Source: Paraburkholderia flagellata (GTDB lineage Bacteria; Pseudomonadota; Gammaproteobacteria; Burkholderiales; Burkholderiaceae). Taken from it: a stretch of 64,000 bases of DNA. This document shows, piece by piece, positions 20,195 through 29,682 of the stretch; the first letter of the stretch is position 1, and every line of letters starts with the position of its first letter. The stretch spans positions 1,426,001 through 1,490,000 of the forward strand of contig NZ_JAJEJT010000002.1 of the NCBI RefSeq assembly GCF_021390645.1, written 5' to 3'. Below the pieces are notes generated by a model. It had not been told where the DNA came from. It worked only from the letters and a program-made list of their open reading frames with translations, and did no database searches. Position numbers and translations under genes: made by a program.

Positions 20195-21340
20195 TCACAT
20201 CCCGCGAGCAGCGACGCCCCGGCCTCGGGGTTCGCTCGCGATCGATTCGCCATTGAGCGCGTCGCGCTCATGCAGCATTTCGCGCGTGAGTTGTGCGTGC
20301 TGGCGCGCGAAGTGCTGCGTCGTGAGATCGCGCGTGCGCAGTTGCTCGCAGGCTTCGCGCGCCTGTTCGAGCGCACGCGCCGGATCGGCCACGAGCGCAT
20401 TCGCGGCGTCGCGCAACTGCTGGACATTGAACGGCTCGACATACGAAGCGGCCTTTTCGTCGAAGTAGTCTTCGAGCGCGCCGACCTTCGTCGCGATCAT
20501 CGGCTTGCCGAGCGCCGCCGCTTCGAGCATCACCGTGATGCCTGAAGCGTGCGTGTTGGGACGCAACGGCACGACAACAATGTCCGCCCAGTCATAGAGC
20601 GCATGCTGCTGCTTGATGCCGGAAACGCGGACGATTTCGACGTTCTCCGCGCGTGCCGATGCCGGCATGCGCCGCCGCGTGGCAATACGCACGTGGTAGC
20701 GCGAATCGTTGCCGAGCGCGCTGACGAGCGTGGTCCAGTCGCGGTCGCGGTCGTTGCCGATCGCGGCCACGCGCACCGGCGTATGCGGCTGCCACTCCGA
20801 AGGCGGGCGCAGCGGAAAATCGCCGGTATTGAGCCCATAGAGCACGTGACGCGCCTCGCGCCCGAAATACTCGCCGCACAGCGCGGCATTCTCGCTCGCG
20901 AGCGTGGTGAGCAGATCGGCACGCTTGAGAAGCCGTTTGTAAATCGCGCGGCGCAGCGCGCCATAGCCCGGCCAGCGGTCGAGCAGCCACACGCTTTGCG
21001 CGAGCAGCAGCGGGCGCGCGCCGCCCTTCTTCGCGTTCATCAGCAGCACCAGCGCGACGGCCAGATGCTCTTGCTCGGTGTGCGTCCAGATTACATCGGA
21101 CTGCAGAATGGCTCGGCGATTGCGCCAGGCATGAATGAAATCGAAACCGAACGCCGCCTTCAGCCCGCGGCGCATGAAGCGCATGGGCGTGCTCTCGCTC
21201 GCATCCTGCGCGTAATTGAGGGCGAATTCCGCAGATTCCGCGTGATGGTAGCCGTACAGGCTGCCGATATTCTCGCCTTTGCGATAGCGGCGCGGATCGG
21301 CGCCATAGAAAAGGTGGACGTGGACTTGCGTACCGCTCAT
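20195..21340 (-). CDS. bceH: Glycosyltransferase family 4, BceH
   Basis: The 381-residue protein begins MSGTQVHVHLFYGADPRRYR, with GGAGGA upstream of the ATG at 21340. It has a GT-B layout with VRVAAIGNDRDRDWTTLVSA at the domain junction and the donor motif HASGITVMLEAAALGKP. No unusual features were found. It lies 34 bases after bceG. In the pathway it would add one sugar on the cytoplasmic face; the donor is not evident. Named by position in the bce-I operon. Confidence 0.86.
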   Translation of the reverse strand: MSGTQVHVHLFYGADPRRYRKGENIGSLYGYHHAESAEFALNYAQDASESTPMRFMRRGLKAAFGFDFIHAWRNRRAILQSDVIWTHTEQEHLAVALVLLMNAKKGGARPLLLAQSVWLLDRWPGYGALRRAIYKRLLKRADLLTTLASENAALCGEYFGREARHVLYGLNTGDFPLRPPSEWQPHTPVRVAAIGNDRDRDWTTLVSALGNDSRYHVRIATRRRMPASARAENVEIVRVSGIKQQHALYDWADIVVVPLRPNTHASGITVMLEAAALGKPMIATKVGALEDYFDEKAASYVEPFNVQQLRDAANALVADPARALEQAREACEQLRTRDLTTQHFARQHAQLTREMLHERDALNGESIASEPRGRGVAARGM

Positions 21341-21374
21341 TCGGGGTCCTCCGTGTAGTCGTTGGCCGCGCTGC

Positions 21375-22301
21375 TCAAACGAGCGCGCGGCGCGCCTCTC
21401 GTGCGCCGCCGCGCACCGCGCGCCAGCGTGCGAACGCCGCGCCCGCGGAATCGCCGCGCACGGCGCTCAGGCCCGTATGCACGAGGCCCGGATACACGCG
21501 CGTGCCGACGAGCGCATACCACCACCAGGCGGTTTCGCGGCGCAGCGGCGTGAGATGGCCGAGCAGGATGAGATGCAGGTTGTAGGCGGCGTTGCGGATC
21601 GAAGCGAGCGTCTGCGCGTTGCGCGGGTCTTCGCCCGGGCGCGGCGCGGGGTAATGGTCCACGGCCACGAGCGGGTCGTACACGAGCTTCCAGCCCGCGC
21701 GCTTCACGCTCATGCTGAACGCCATGTCGTTATGCGTTTGCGCGCCGGTGCCGCGCAGGCGCCGGTCGAAACGCAGGTCGCCGATCGCCGCACGGCGATA
21801 GCTCATGTTCGCGCCCTTGAGCAGATCGACTTCGCGCGCGCCGCCCGCGCCAAGATGATGGTTGCCGACGATGCGGCCCGAGCGCTGCAGTTTGCCCACG
21901 AGCGTGCGCTCGCCGTCGATCATGCGGCCGCCTTCGTGCACCCAGTCGCGGCCGCCAAGCGCCCCGAGTTTCGGGTCGGACTCGAAGGCCGCTGCAATGC
22001 GCGCGACCCAGTCGGCGCGCGGCGCGGCGTCGTCGTCGGTGATGGCGATCACGTCGCCCGTCGCAGCCTCGATGCCGCGGTTGAGCGCCGCCACCTGCCC
22101 CGGCTCCTCGACGATGGCCACTTCCACGTTCAGCACGCGGGGCGTGACGTGGTCAGCCAGGCACGCGTGCGTTGCCTCGTCGTCGGCGCGCGCCACCACC
22201 ACGATTTCATCGGGCGCGCGCTGCTGGCGCATGAGCGCCGAAAGGCAGCGCGACAGATCTTCAGGACGCCGATATGTCGGCACGAGCACGGTCACCTTCA
22301 T
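21375..22301 (-). CDS. bceG: Glycosyltransferase family 2, BceG
   Basis: The 308-residue GT-A enzyme starts MKVTVLVPTYRRPEDLSRCL, has the nucleotide-sugar DxD region AITDDDAAPRADW near residue 90, and the acceptor-side segment GTGAQTHNDMAF. GGAG precedes the ATG at 22301. It lies 40 bases after bceF. In the cepacian system BceG is expected to act on an early intermediate of the repeat; the exact linkage cannot be read from sequence. Confidence 0.9.
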   Translation of the reverse strand: MKVTVLVPTYRRPEDLSRCLSALMRQQRAPDEIVVVARADDEATHACLADHVTPRVLNVEVAIVEEPGQVAALNRGIEAATGDVIAITDDDAAPRADWVARIAAAFESDPKLGALGGRDWVHEGGRMIDGERTLVGKLQRSGRIVGNHHLGAGGAREVDLLKGANMSYRRAAIGDLRFDRRLRGTGAQTHNDMAFSMSVKRAGWKLVYDPLVAVDHYPAPRPGEDPRNAQTLASIRNAAYNLHLILLGHLTPLRRETAWWWYALVGTRVYPGLVHTGLSAVRGDSAGAAFARWRAVRGGAREARRALV

Positions 22302-22341
22302 CGCGTGTTCTCCTTTGCTGTGCTGGATGGGTGTGTAGGCG

Positions 22342-24585
22342 TCATGCGCTCAGGTACTCGCGCACGTTCGCATAGCCATAGCCATAGTTGCCTCGCGTGC
22401 GCGCCGGCACGCCGTTGAACACGCCGCCCTGCACGCGCACGCCGGCGTTGCGCAGACGCTTGAGCGCCTCGGCGATTTCGCCTTCGGTGTGCATACCCGA
22501 GCGCAGCACGAGGAACGTCGAGCCCGCATGACCGCCGATGATGGCGGCATCGGTCACGGCGAGCACCGGCGGCGTGTCGATGAGCAGCACATCGTAGCGG
22601 TTCGACAGCCCTTCGAGGTACTGGCCGAGGCGCGGCGACATCAACAGCTCAGAAGGGTTAGGCGGACGGCGGCCGCACGAGATGAAGTGCAGGTTGTCCA
22701 CTTCGGTCGCGCGAATCGCCTCGTCCAGCGCAATCTGCCCCGAGAGCAGTTCGGAAAAGCCGTTTTCCTGCGGGCCGCCCAGATAGCGTTCGAGCGCGCC
22801 ACGGCGCATGTCGCCATCGATCATCAGCACGCGCTTGCCCGAATGGGCGAGCAGCACGGCGAGGTTGGCGGTAAGGAAGCTCTTGCCCACGCCCGGCACC
22901 GAACCCGTCAGCATGACGACGCGATTGCGCGCGTCCATCACGCTGAACTGCAGCGAGGTGCGCAGGCTGCGCAGGCTTTCGACCGTGAGGTCCTTGGGGC
23001 GCGCGTTGGCGAGCACTTCGCGCAGGCGCGTGCCGCCACGCACCGGGCCGCGCTTTTCGAGCGCCAACTGCTCCGGCGAAAGCGGCACGAGACCGTACAC
23101 GGGCAGCTGGAACGAGCGCTCGATCTGGTCCGGATCGACGATGCCCTTGAACATGTTGCGGCGCATGAGCACGAAGCCCGTGCCGAGAATGATGCCGAGG
23201 AGCGACGCCGCCGAGACGATCAGCAGCTTCTTGGGCTTCGAGGCGCTACCGGGACGCAGCGCCGGATCGATGATATGCACGTTGCCGCCCGTGCCTACGC
23301 GCTGCACCGAAAGCTCCTGAATGCGATTGAGCAGCAGCACGTAGATGTCCTCGGCCACCTTCGCGTCACGCTGCAGTTGCACGGCCTTCACTTCCGTGGC
23401 CGGCAGGTCGCGGAACTTCGTATCGTACTTCGCGCGCTCGCCCTGCAGTTGCGCGAGCTGCTGGCGCGCCGCGATCAGCACCGGATGCTGGTCGCCAAAA
23501 CGCTGTTGCAGCGAGGCGATCTGCAGTTGCAGCGCCGAAATCTGCTGCTCGTATTGCACGCTGCCGTCGAGATAGATCTTCGCTTCGTCGCTCGCGTTGA
23601 TCGAACCCGACTTGCTTTGATACGCCGTGAGCGCCGCTTCGGCGTTCTCGAGGTCCGACTTCAGGCGCGGCTGTTCGCTGCGCAGAAAGTCGAGCATCTT
23701 GCTCGCGTCGGCCTGCTTGGTCGCCACGTGCTCGCGCAGGTACGACTGCGCCACCGCGTTTGCGATTGCTGCCGCATGCTCGGGGTCGTTGTCTTCGAGC
23801 GAGATGTCGATGACGCCCGTTTGCTTGCCCTGCTCCTGCACCTGGATCGCGTTCTGGAAGCCGCTGATCGCGTCGAGGTCATTCAGGCGCACGACTTTGA
23901 AGCGGGTGCCCGGGCGAGCCACGAGCTTGCTCACGAGCAGCTTCACGCCGCCGCCCTGTTCGACCTGGCCGACGCTGCCTTCGAGCAGGCGCGCGCCGTC
24001 CGGCGTCGAGATCACGTAGCGGTCGTTATCGAGCGCGGTGAGCGTGAGCTTCTTGCCTTCGAGCTCAGGCGCGACCTCGACCGAGTCGATGTTGATGACC
24101 TCGCCGCCCCACGCATAACTGCTGAGCCAGTTACTGAGCCCGAACCACGGACGCGCGGGCGTGCCCGGCGTCGCGAGGCGTGCGGAAAGGCTGCCGATCA
24201 AGGGCAGCGTGACCGGCGTGACAGTGGTGTTCAGCTTGAACTGCTTCACCACCGGCTCGACCACGCTGCGGCTCTTGATCATCTGGATCTCGGCGTCGGT
24301 GGGCAAGCTGCCCGCCGACGATCCGGAGCTGATGTTCGCGCCGGTTTGCGTTTGCGTGAGGGCCTGCGACGTGTAGTCGGAAGGCTCCACGCGAACCTGG
24401 GTGTCGGCCGTATAGACCGGCTTGGCGATGAAGCAGTAGAACACGGCCATGGCGATCACCGCCGCCGCGATCGCGATGAGCCAGCCGATGTCGTCGATGA
24501 TGACGCGCAGCAACTGGCCGAGGACGACGTCCTCTTCCTCGGTGCGGGCCGCCGGGGCCGCCTGGCTATTGGCTTGTATGGTCAC
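22342..24585 (-). CDS. bceF: BY-type tyrosine autokinase and chain-length regulator, BceF
   Basis: The 747-residue inner-membrane protein has an N-terminal Wzz-like region with two membrane segments (about residues 33-53 and 450-470) flanking a periplasmic coiled coil. A cytoplasmic kinase follows, with Walker A LTGSVPGVGKSFLTANLAVL, Walker A' VLMIDGDMRRG and Walker B VLLIDTPPVL. The C-terminus NYGYGYANVREYLSA supplies the autophosphorylated tyrosine cluster. It is the partner of BceD and BceE in controlling polymer length and export. The start is GTG at 24585 with GGGA upstream. Confidence 0.95.
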   Translation of the reverse strand: MTIQANSQAAPAARTEEEDVVLGQLLRVIIDDIGWLIAIAAAVIAMAVFYCFIAKPVYTADTQVRVEPSDYTSQALTQTQTGANISSGSSAGSLPTDAEIQMIKSRSVVEPVVKQFKLNTTVTPVTLPLIGSLSARLATPGTPARPWFGLSNWLSSYAWGGEVINIDSVEVAPELEGKKLTLTALDNDRYVISTPDGARLLEGSVGQVEQGGGVKLLVSKLVARPGTRFKVVRLNDLDAISGFQNAIQVQEQGKQTGVIDISLEDNDPEHAAAIANAVAQSYLREHVATKQADASKMLDFLRSEQPRLKSDLENAEAALTAYQSKSGSINASDEAKIYLDGSVQYEQQISALQLQIASLQQRFGDQHPVLIAARQQLAQLQGERAKYDTKFRDLPATEVKAVQLQRDAKVAEDIYVLLLNRIQELSVQRVGTGGNVHIIDPALRPGSASKPKKLLIVSAASLLGIILGTGFVLMRRNMFKGIVDPDQIERSFQLPVYGLVPLSPEQLALEKRGPVRGGTRLREVLANARPKDLTVESLRSLRTSLQFSVMDARNRVVMLTGSVPGVGKSFLTANLAVLLAHSGKRVLMIDGDMRRGALERYLGGPQENGFSELLSGQIALDEAIRATEVDNLHFISCGRRPPNPSELLMSPRLGQYLEGLSNRYDVLLIDTPPVLAVTDAAIIGGHAGSTFLVLRSGMHTEGEIAEALKRLRNAGVRVQGGVFNGVPARTRGNYGYGYANVREYLSA

Positions 24586-24639
24586 GATTCAATCCCGTTG
24601 TTTAGGTGTTGCTCCTGCGTCTTCTCTGGAAGCTCGCGC

Positions 24640-25815
24640 TTACTTCGCGATCTGCTTCAGATAGAAGACGGTCTGGATGGTCGGCAGCACCTGCTGCAAC
24701 ACACGGTTGAAGGTCGTCGAAGCGGCCGTGCCCACGTACACCACATCCAGCGGCTTGAGCTGGAACTGCGACGAAAGCATGATCGCGTCGGGCTTGGTCA
24801 TGTCGAGACGGTAGATCTCGGGCTGCGTCGGGTTGTCCTTCATGCCGCGCATCACGAAGATCTGGCGCGGGTTCGCGTCAGTATCGAGAATGCCGCCCGC
24901 CTGGGTGAGCGCGTCGGCGATCGTCAGGTCGCCGCGAATGAGGTTCGTCTGCAGCGGCGTCTTCACTTCGCCCATCACAAATATTCTGCTATCCGAACGA
25001 TCCGGAATATTGATGACGTCGCCGTTCTGCAGCAGCACGTCCTGGGTCGAGTCGCCGCCGTCGAGCATGCGGTTCGCATCGAGAATATAGAGCTTGCCGT
25101 TGCGCGTGAGACGTACGCGGTTGATGTCGGCGCTATCGGTCGTGCCGCCCGAGCGCGTGATGGCGTCCACCAGCGTGAGCGGCACGTCGCTCATCGAGAG
25201 CGGGCCCGGCGTCTTCACATCGCCCGTGATCTGCACCTTCTGGCTGCGGTACGCGAGCACGCGCACGTCCACCTGCGGGTTCTTCACGTAGGGGCCGAGG
25301 CCGGCTGCGAGCTGGTCGCGGATCTGACCGGGCGTCTTGCCCGCGGCCATGATGCGGCCCACGAACGGGAAGAAGATCGTGCCGTCCTTGGCGACGGTCT
25401 GTCCGTACGGGTCGGCCTGGCCGGGCAGCGCGTTGGTATAGGGCTGCGTGAGCGCCTGACCCACGGTCTGCGTGGTGTTGCCGCCCGTCGAGAACGTCGA
25501 GCCCTGCGGCGTCGAAAGTTCCGGGTGATCGAACACGGTCACGCCGAGAATGTCCTGCGGCGCGATGTGATAGACGTAGTCGGCAGCGTTCGCGAACTTC
25601 GAAGGCGGCAGCGGCGCTTTCGGCGCGGCGGCTGCCGCCTGCGCCTGCTGCAGCACGACTTGCTGCGTGATGAGCTGCACGTTGAATTGCTGCTGCGGCT
25701 GGTTGTTCGGCTCTTCTTTCAGGCTCGACGTGTCGAGATAGTTGCCGGGCGCGGTTGCGCACGCGGAAACGAAGACGCTCAACGCGACCACCGCCGTCAG
25801 TTTCAGTTTTGTCAT
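24640..25815 (-). CDS. bceE: Outer-membrane polysaccharide export lipoprotein (OPX/Wza type), BceE
   Basis: The 391-residue protein starts MTKLKLTAVVALSVFVSACA, a lipoprotein signal with lipobox VSAC. It contains a poly-export domain (HIAPQDILGVTVFDHPEL, then DGTIFFPFVGRIMAAG) followed by SLBB domains (VQITGDVKTPGPL; IFVMGEVKTPLQTNLIRG). It forms the outer-membrane exit pore for the polymer with BceF. The start at 25815 overlaps the bceD stop (ATGA); ATGs at 25821 and 25836 are in frame alternatives. Confidence 0.94.
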   Translation of the reverse strand: MTKLKLTAVVALSVFVSACATAPGNYLDTSSLKEEPNNQPQQQFNVQLITQQVVLQQAQAAAAAPKAPLPPSKFANAADYVYHIAPQDILGVTVFDHPELSTPQGSTFSTGGNTTQTVGQALTQPYTNALPGQADPYGQTVAKDGTIFFPFVGRIMAAGKTPGQIRDQLAAGLGPYVKNPQVDVRVLAYRSQKVQITGDVKTPGPLSMSDVPLTLVDAITRSGGTTDSADINRVRLTRNGKLYILDANRMLDGGDSTQDVLLQNGDVINIPDRSDSRIFVMGEVKTPLQTNLIRGDLTIADALTQAGGILDTDANPRQIFVMRGMKDNPTQPEIYRLDMTKPDAIMLSSQFQLKPLDVVYVGTAASTTFNRVLQQVLPTIQTVFYLKQIAK

Positions 25816-26261
25816 TGGCATATTCGGCTCAACCATCCCTTAACCATACGATCCATCAATTCAAGACTCTGGCGATACGCGGACTCGTGGAGCCCATGCG
25901 GATCGCTGACATCAGAGTTTTCCCAGTTACCGAGCGCGTACACCTTGCCGCGCGCGGTGGGTTCGATACGCTCGACAGCGGCGACCTGGCGGCGCTCGGT
26001 CACGAGCACGAGGTCTGCCGAGCGCACCAGGCGGCTCGTGAGGCGGCGCGACTGATGCTCGCCCACCTTCATGCCGCGCTCGGCAAGCAGCCACTGCATC
26101 ACGGGGTCCATGTCGTCGCCGTCGCGCGCACGCAGGCCCGCCGATTGAAACGATTCCGCCCCCGAGCCTTGCTGTTCGCGCAAACGCTCGCGAAAGAGCT
26201 GCTCCGCCGCCGGCGAGCGGCAGACGTTGGCGTGGCAAACGATGAGCACGTTCTTGATCAT
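25812..26261 (-). CDS. bceD: Low-molecular-weight protein tyrosine phosphatase, BceD
   Basis: The 149-residue protein carries the catalytic P-loop VCHANVCRSP (C-x5-R-S) at residues 8-17 and the general-acid segment SDPHG near residue 121. Family members of this length dephosphorylate the BY kinase encoded next door, here BceF. It overlaps bceE by four bases and lies 50 bases after bceC. GGGAG lies upstream of the ATG at 26261. Confidence 0.95.
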   Translation of the reverse strand: MIKNVLIVCHANVCRSPAAEQLFRERLREQQGSGAESFQSAGLRARDGDDMDPVMQWLLAERGMKVGEHQSRRLTSRLVRSADLVLVTERRQVAAVERIEPTARGKVYALGNWENSDVSDPHGLHESAYRQSLELMDRMVKGWLSRICQ

Positions 26262-26311
26262 GGTCGCGTGACTCCCTTCCTTGACATGCGCGATGCGTGG
26301 CCCGGCAACGC

Positions 26312-27727
26312 TCAGGCCAGTGCCTGCGTCGCGGCGGTTTCGGCGCGCGCGCGGCTCGCCTGCGTCGCGCTCGCGCGGCCCACGGCGTGGTACTCGATGC
26401 CGAGTTCCTGCAATGTGGACGGCTCGTAGAGATTGCGGCCATCGAACACGATCGGCATCTTCAGCTGCTGCTTGAGCGTTTCGAAATCAGGCGCCTTGAA
26501 GACCTTCCATTCCGTTGCGATCACAACGGCATCGGCGTCGCTCGCGGCTTCCATCGCATCGGTCACGAACGACAGCCGCGCCTGATGTTCCGGCGCGTGC
26601 GCGAGATCGAGCGCAAGAACACGCTTCGCCTCGGCGGTCGCGACCGGGTCGTATGCCTTGACCGTGGCGCCGCGCGCGAGCAGTTCGGCGATGAGCGTGC
26701 GGCTCGGCGCCTCGCGCATGTCGTCGGTGTTCGGCTTGAACGCGAGACCCCAGACGCCGAACGTGCGGCCCGTGAGGTCGGAGCCGAAGCGCGTGACGAT
26801 CTTCTGTGCGAGCACCTGCTTCTGCGCTTCATTGACGGACTCCACGGCGCGCAGGATCTGCAGCGGTTCGCCGAAATCTTCGGCCGTGCGCATGAGCGCC
26901 TTCACATCTTTCGGGAAGCACGAGCCGCCATAGCCGCAGCCCGCATAGAGAAAGTCGTAGCCAATGCGCGGGTCCGAGCCCACGCCGCGGCGCACGGCCT
27001 CGATATCGGCGCCCACGCGGTCGGCCAGGTTCGCGAGTTCGTTCATGAACGAAATGCGCGTGGCGAGCATGGCGTTGGCCGCATATTTGGTGAATTCCGC
27101 CGAATGCACGTCCATGTAGAGCGTGCGCTCGTGATTGCGGTTGAACGGCGCGTAGAGCCGCTTCATGACCTCTTTCGCGCGCTCGCCGGGTACGTCGTCG
27201 TTGCAGCCGAGCACGATGCGGTCCGGCCGCGCGAAGTCCTCGACTGCCGCGCCTTCCTTGAGGAACTCGGGGTTCGAGACCACCGAGTACATGTGGCTCT
27301 CGCCGCGCTTGCGCAACTCCGAGGCGATCGCGTCGTGCACGAGCGCGGCCGTGCCAACCGGCACCGTGGACTTGTCCACCACCACCTTGAAACCCGTCAT
27401 GTGACGGCCGATATTGCGCGCGGCCGCCAGCACGTATTGCAGATCGGCCGAGCCATCTTCGTCGGGCGGCGTGCCCACGGCGATGAACTGCACGTCGCCG
27501 TGCGCGACCGCCGCTTCCACGTCGGTCGAGAACTTGAGCCGGCGCGCGCGCACATTGCGCTCGATGATTTCCTTCAAACCCGGCTCGTGAATCGGCACGA
27601 CGCCTTGATTGAGCAGATCGATCTTGCGCGCATCGACGTCGAGGCAAAACACGTCGTTGCCGATGTCGGCAAGACAAGCGCCCGTCACGAGACCCACATA
27701 ACCGCTGCCAATGATCGTCAGATTCAT
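26312..27727 (-). CDS. bceC: UDP-glucose 6-dehydrogenase, BceC
   Basis: The 471-residue enzyme opens [20 protein letters not shown] (NAD-binding GxGxxG) and contains the catalytic cysteine in [17 protein letters not shown]. It oxidises UDP-glucose to UDP-glucuronate, the donor of the acidic sugar in cepacian. GAGGT lies close upstream of the ATG at 27727; a GTG two codons earlier is less likely. It lies 77 bases after bceB and uses the product of galU, encoded in the same locus. Confidence 0.96.
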   Translation of the reverse strand: MNLTIIGSGYVGLVTGACLADIGNDVFCLDVDARKIDLLNQGVVPIHEPGLKEIIERNVRARRLKFSTDVEAAVAHGDVQFIAVGTPPDEDGSADLQYVLAAARNIGRHMTGFKVVVDKSTVPVGTAALVHDAIASELRKRGESHMYSVVSNPEFLKEGAAVEDFARPDRIVLGCNDDVPGERAKEVMKRLYAPFNRNHERTLYMDVHSAEFTKYAANAMLATRISFMNELANLADRVGADIEAVRRGVGSDPRIGYDFLYAGCGYGGSCFPKDVKALMRTAEDFGEPLQILRAVESVNEAQKQVLAQKIVTRFGSDLTGRTFGVWGLAFKPNTDDMREAPSRTLIAELLARGATVKAYDPVATAEAKRVLALDLAHAPEHQARLSFVTDAMEAASDADAVVIATEWKVFKAPDFETLKQQLKMPIVFDGRNLYEPSTLQELGIEYHAVGRASATQASRARAETAATQALA

Positions 27728-27804
27728 GCCCACCTCAAAAGTGATTGGTTCTTCGTGTCATGCGAAACGTTGCGCACACAAGCCGTGCGCGCACTCGCTT
27801 CGCC

Positions 27805-29184
27805 TCAATATGCGTTCTGGCCGGCGAACCCCTTCCACATGGTCATCGCCACGATGCGCAGGTCGAGCGCGAAGCTCCAGTGCTGCATGTAGTGCAGATC
27901 GAAGCGCACGCGGTCGCGCATCTTTTCCACGCGATCGGTTTCGCCGCGAAAGCCGTTGACCTGCGCCCAGCCGGTAATGCCCGGCTTGATGCGGTAGCGC
28001 GCCATGTAGCCGCGCACGAGGTCCTTGTAGATGTCGTCGTGCGCGAGCGCGTGCGGGCGCGGCCCCACCACCGACATCTCGCCCTTGAGCACGTTGATGA
28101 ATTGCGGCAACTCGTCGAGGCTCGTGCGGCGCAGGAACGCGCCCACGCGCGTCACGCGCGGATCGTTGCGGCGTGCCTGCGTAACCTGGCCCGGGACCTC
28201 CGCATGGACCTTCATCGAGCGGAACTTGTAGATCTCGAATTCGTTGCCATCCAGCCCCTTGCGGCGCTGCTTGAAAAACACCGGGCCCTTCGACGTCAGC
28301 TTCACGGCGAGCGAGATCATGGCGAGCAGCGGCGCCAGCGCGACCAGCACGCCGCCCGCAAACACGATGTCGAACACGCGCTTGGGCAGCACGCTCAGGT
28401 CCGTGACCGGCGAGGCTGCGAGATTGATGGCCGGCACGCCGAGCAGATCGACCACGGGCTGGCTGAAGAACGAGAGGCTGCGCACATCCGGAATGAAGCG
28501 GATGTTCACGAAGTCGTTACGCAGTGCCGTGACGATGCGATGGATCGTGCGCTCCTTGGTGATCGGCAAGGCGAGCCACAGTTCGCGGACTTCGTTCTCG
28601 CGCACGAACTCGAGCATGGCCTGGAGGTTGCGCTCCAAGGGCACACCGTCGATCGCGGCAGCGCCGTCCGCGTCGCTGTCCTCGTCGAACACGATCGCCG
28701 GGTGAAAGCCCGCTTCCGGGTGAAAGCGCATGTGTTCGATCAGAAAGCGCCCATAGCGCGGGCCGCCCACCACGGCGACGGCCTTCTGGTTGAAGCCCTC
28801 GCGGCGAATGCCACGCAGCACCATGTGCACGAGCGCCTTCGAGACGATCAGCAACGCCACCGAGGCGACGACCCAGTAGGCGAGCCACAGGCGCGAGAGC
28901 GAATCGGCGCGGTGCAGGCTGAAGCTCAGCAGGATGCCCGTGCCCTCCACGGCGAGCCAGGCGGCGCACACGCGGGCAAAGAGCGCGTACAGCGACTTGC
29001 CGCGCCATGACTTGTAGATGCCGAACGCCGGGAACATCCAGATCGCGAGCACGCAGTTGAACGCGAGCGCCACGCTCTCCGCGTCGGTGAGCGGCACGAG
29101 CTGGCCACGATGCAAGGCGGCCGCGAGCAACGCTCCAGCGGCAATGGCGGCAACGTCGAATATTCTGGCTAGAACGCTGAGCAT
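27805..29184 (-). CDS. bceB: Undecaprenyl-phosphate glucose phosphotransferase (priming enzyme), BceB
   Basis: The 459-residue membrane protein has four or five N-terminal membrane segments, a nucleotide-binding-like middle domain ([13 protein letters not shown]) and a C-terminal bacterial sugar transferase domain. That domain shows [54 protein letters not shown] and RPHALAHDD. It transfers glucose-1-phosphate from UDP-glucose to undecaprenyl phosphate, starting the repeat. GAGGTG precedes the ATG at 29184. It is the first gene of the ten-gene minus-strand operon ending at 16293. Confidence 0.95.
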   Translation of the reverse strand: MLSVLARIFDVAAIAAGALLAAALHRGQLVPLTDAESVALAFNCVLAIWMFPAFGIYKSWRGKSLYALFARVCAAWLAVEGTGILLSFSLHRADSLSRLWLAYWVVASVALLIVSKALVHMVLRGIRREGFNQKAVAVVGGPRYGRFLIEHMRFHPEAGFHPAIVFDEDSDADGAAAIDGVPLERNLQAMLEFVRENEVRELWLALPITKERTIHRIVTALRNDFVNIRFIPDVRSLSFFSQPVVDLLGVPAINLAASPVTDLSVLPKRVFDIVFAGGVLVALAPLLAMISLAVKLTSKGPVFFKQRRKGLDGNEFEIYKFRSMKVHAEVPGQVTQARRNDPRVTRVGAFLRRTSLDELPQFINVLKGEMSVVGPRPHALAHDDIYKDLVRGYMARYRIKPGITGWAQVNGFRGETDRVEKMRDRVRFDLHYMQHWSFALDLRIVAMTMWKGFAGQNAY

Positions 29185-29682
29185 GTCCGGCACCTCGGGT
29201 TTAAAAAATGAATCGCGGCCACGCACTGCACGCCATGGCCGTTCGCTTCAAAAGTTTCTGGGACTGCGTCGCCGCGAGAAAACGCTTGGCGCCGCTAATT
29301 CTGATCCGAATAAACCCTAATAAGGCGCGATAAAAATTCCGGCCGCAAGCCTCAAAAGTATCTCCAATTGTTTCGCCCCTTTCAGGCCATTTTTTTGTGA
29401 ATTTTGTCGGCAAAGATTGCCGGAATCCGCTTCCACATTGCCTCACGACGCCGACAATTCCGGCAGATTTTTCCTGTCTGGATGCCTGATTTTGGGTTCC
29501 GAGAGGAAATTTCGGTGATCGTCAGCCGAATTTTTATTGATTTTTTTATCGATATTCAAATGCATCGCAGATGCGATTTAAATTTAATTCTAATATTTTC
29601 CGTTTTCTTCTTTACGACTCGATTTATGACGATTTTAAGCATGCTACAAATCGCATCACCGAGACCTTTACAGGAGAGCGAG
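29185..29682. promoter_or_regulatory. AT-rich divergent promoter region between bceB and bceA
   Basis: This 498-base stretch holds no gene and is distinctly AT-rich from about 29330 to 29650. It contains AATTCCGG at 29335-29342 and 29456-29463, CCGGAAT at 29420-29426 and GGAAAT at 29505-29510. These are related to the motif repeats found upstream of galU and of the bceO-like gene. It should carry the promoters of both bce-I transcription units. No unambiguous sigma-70 pair could be assigned. Confidence 0.5.

Noticed and set aside
22489..26055. Very long open frame on the plus strand opposite bceF, bceE and bceD
   Set aside because: It mirrors strongly coding minus-strand genes in GC-rich DNA, has Arg/His/Ala-rich content without any domain, and no ribosome-binding site.
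29404..29682. N-terminal extension of bceA into the AT-rich region
   Set aside because: The extension has promoter-like composition and the ATG at 29683 has a strong ribosome-binding site directly before the conserved domain.
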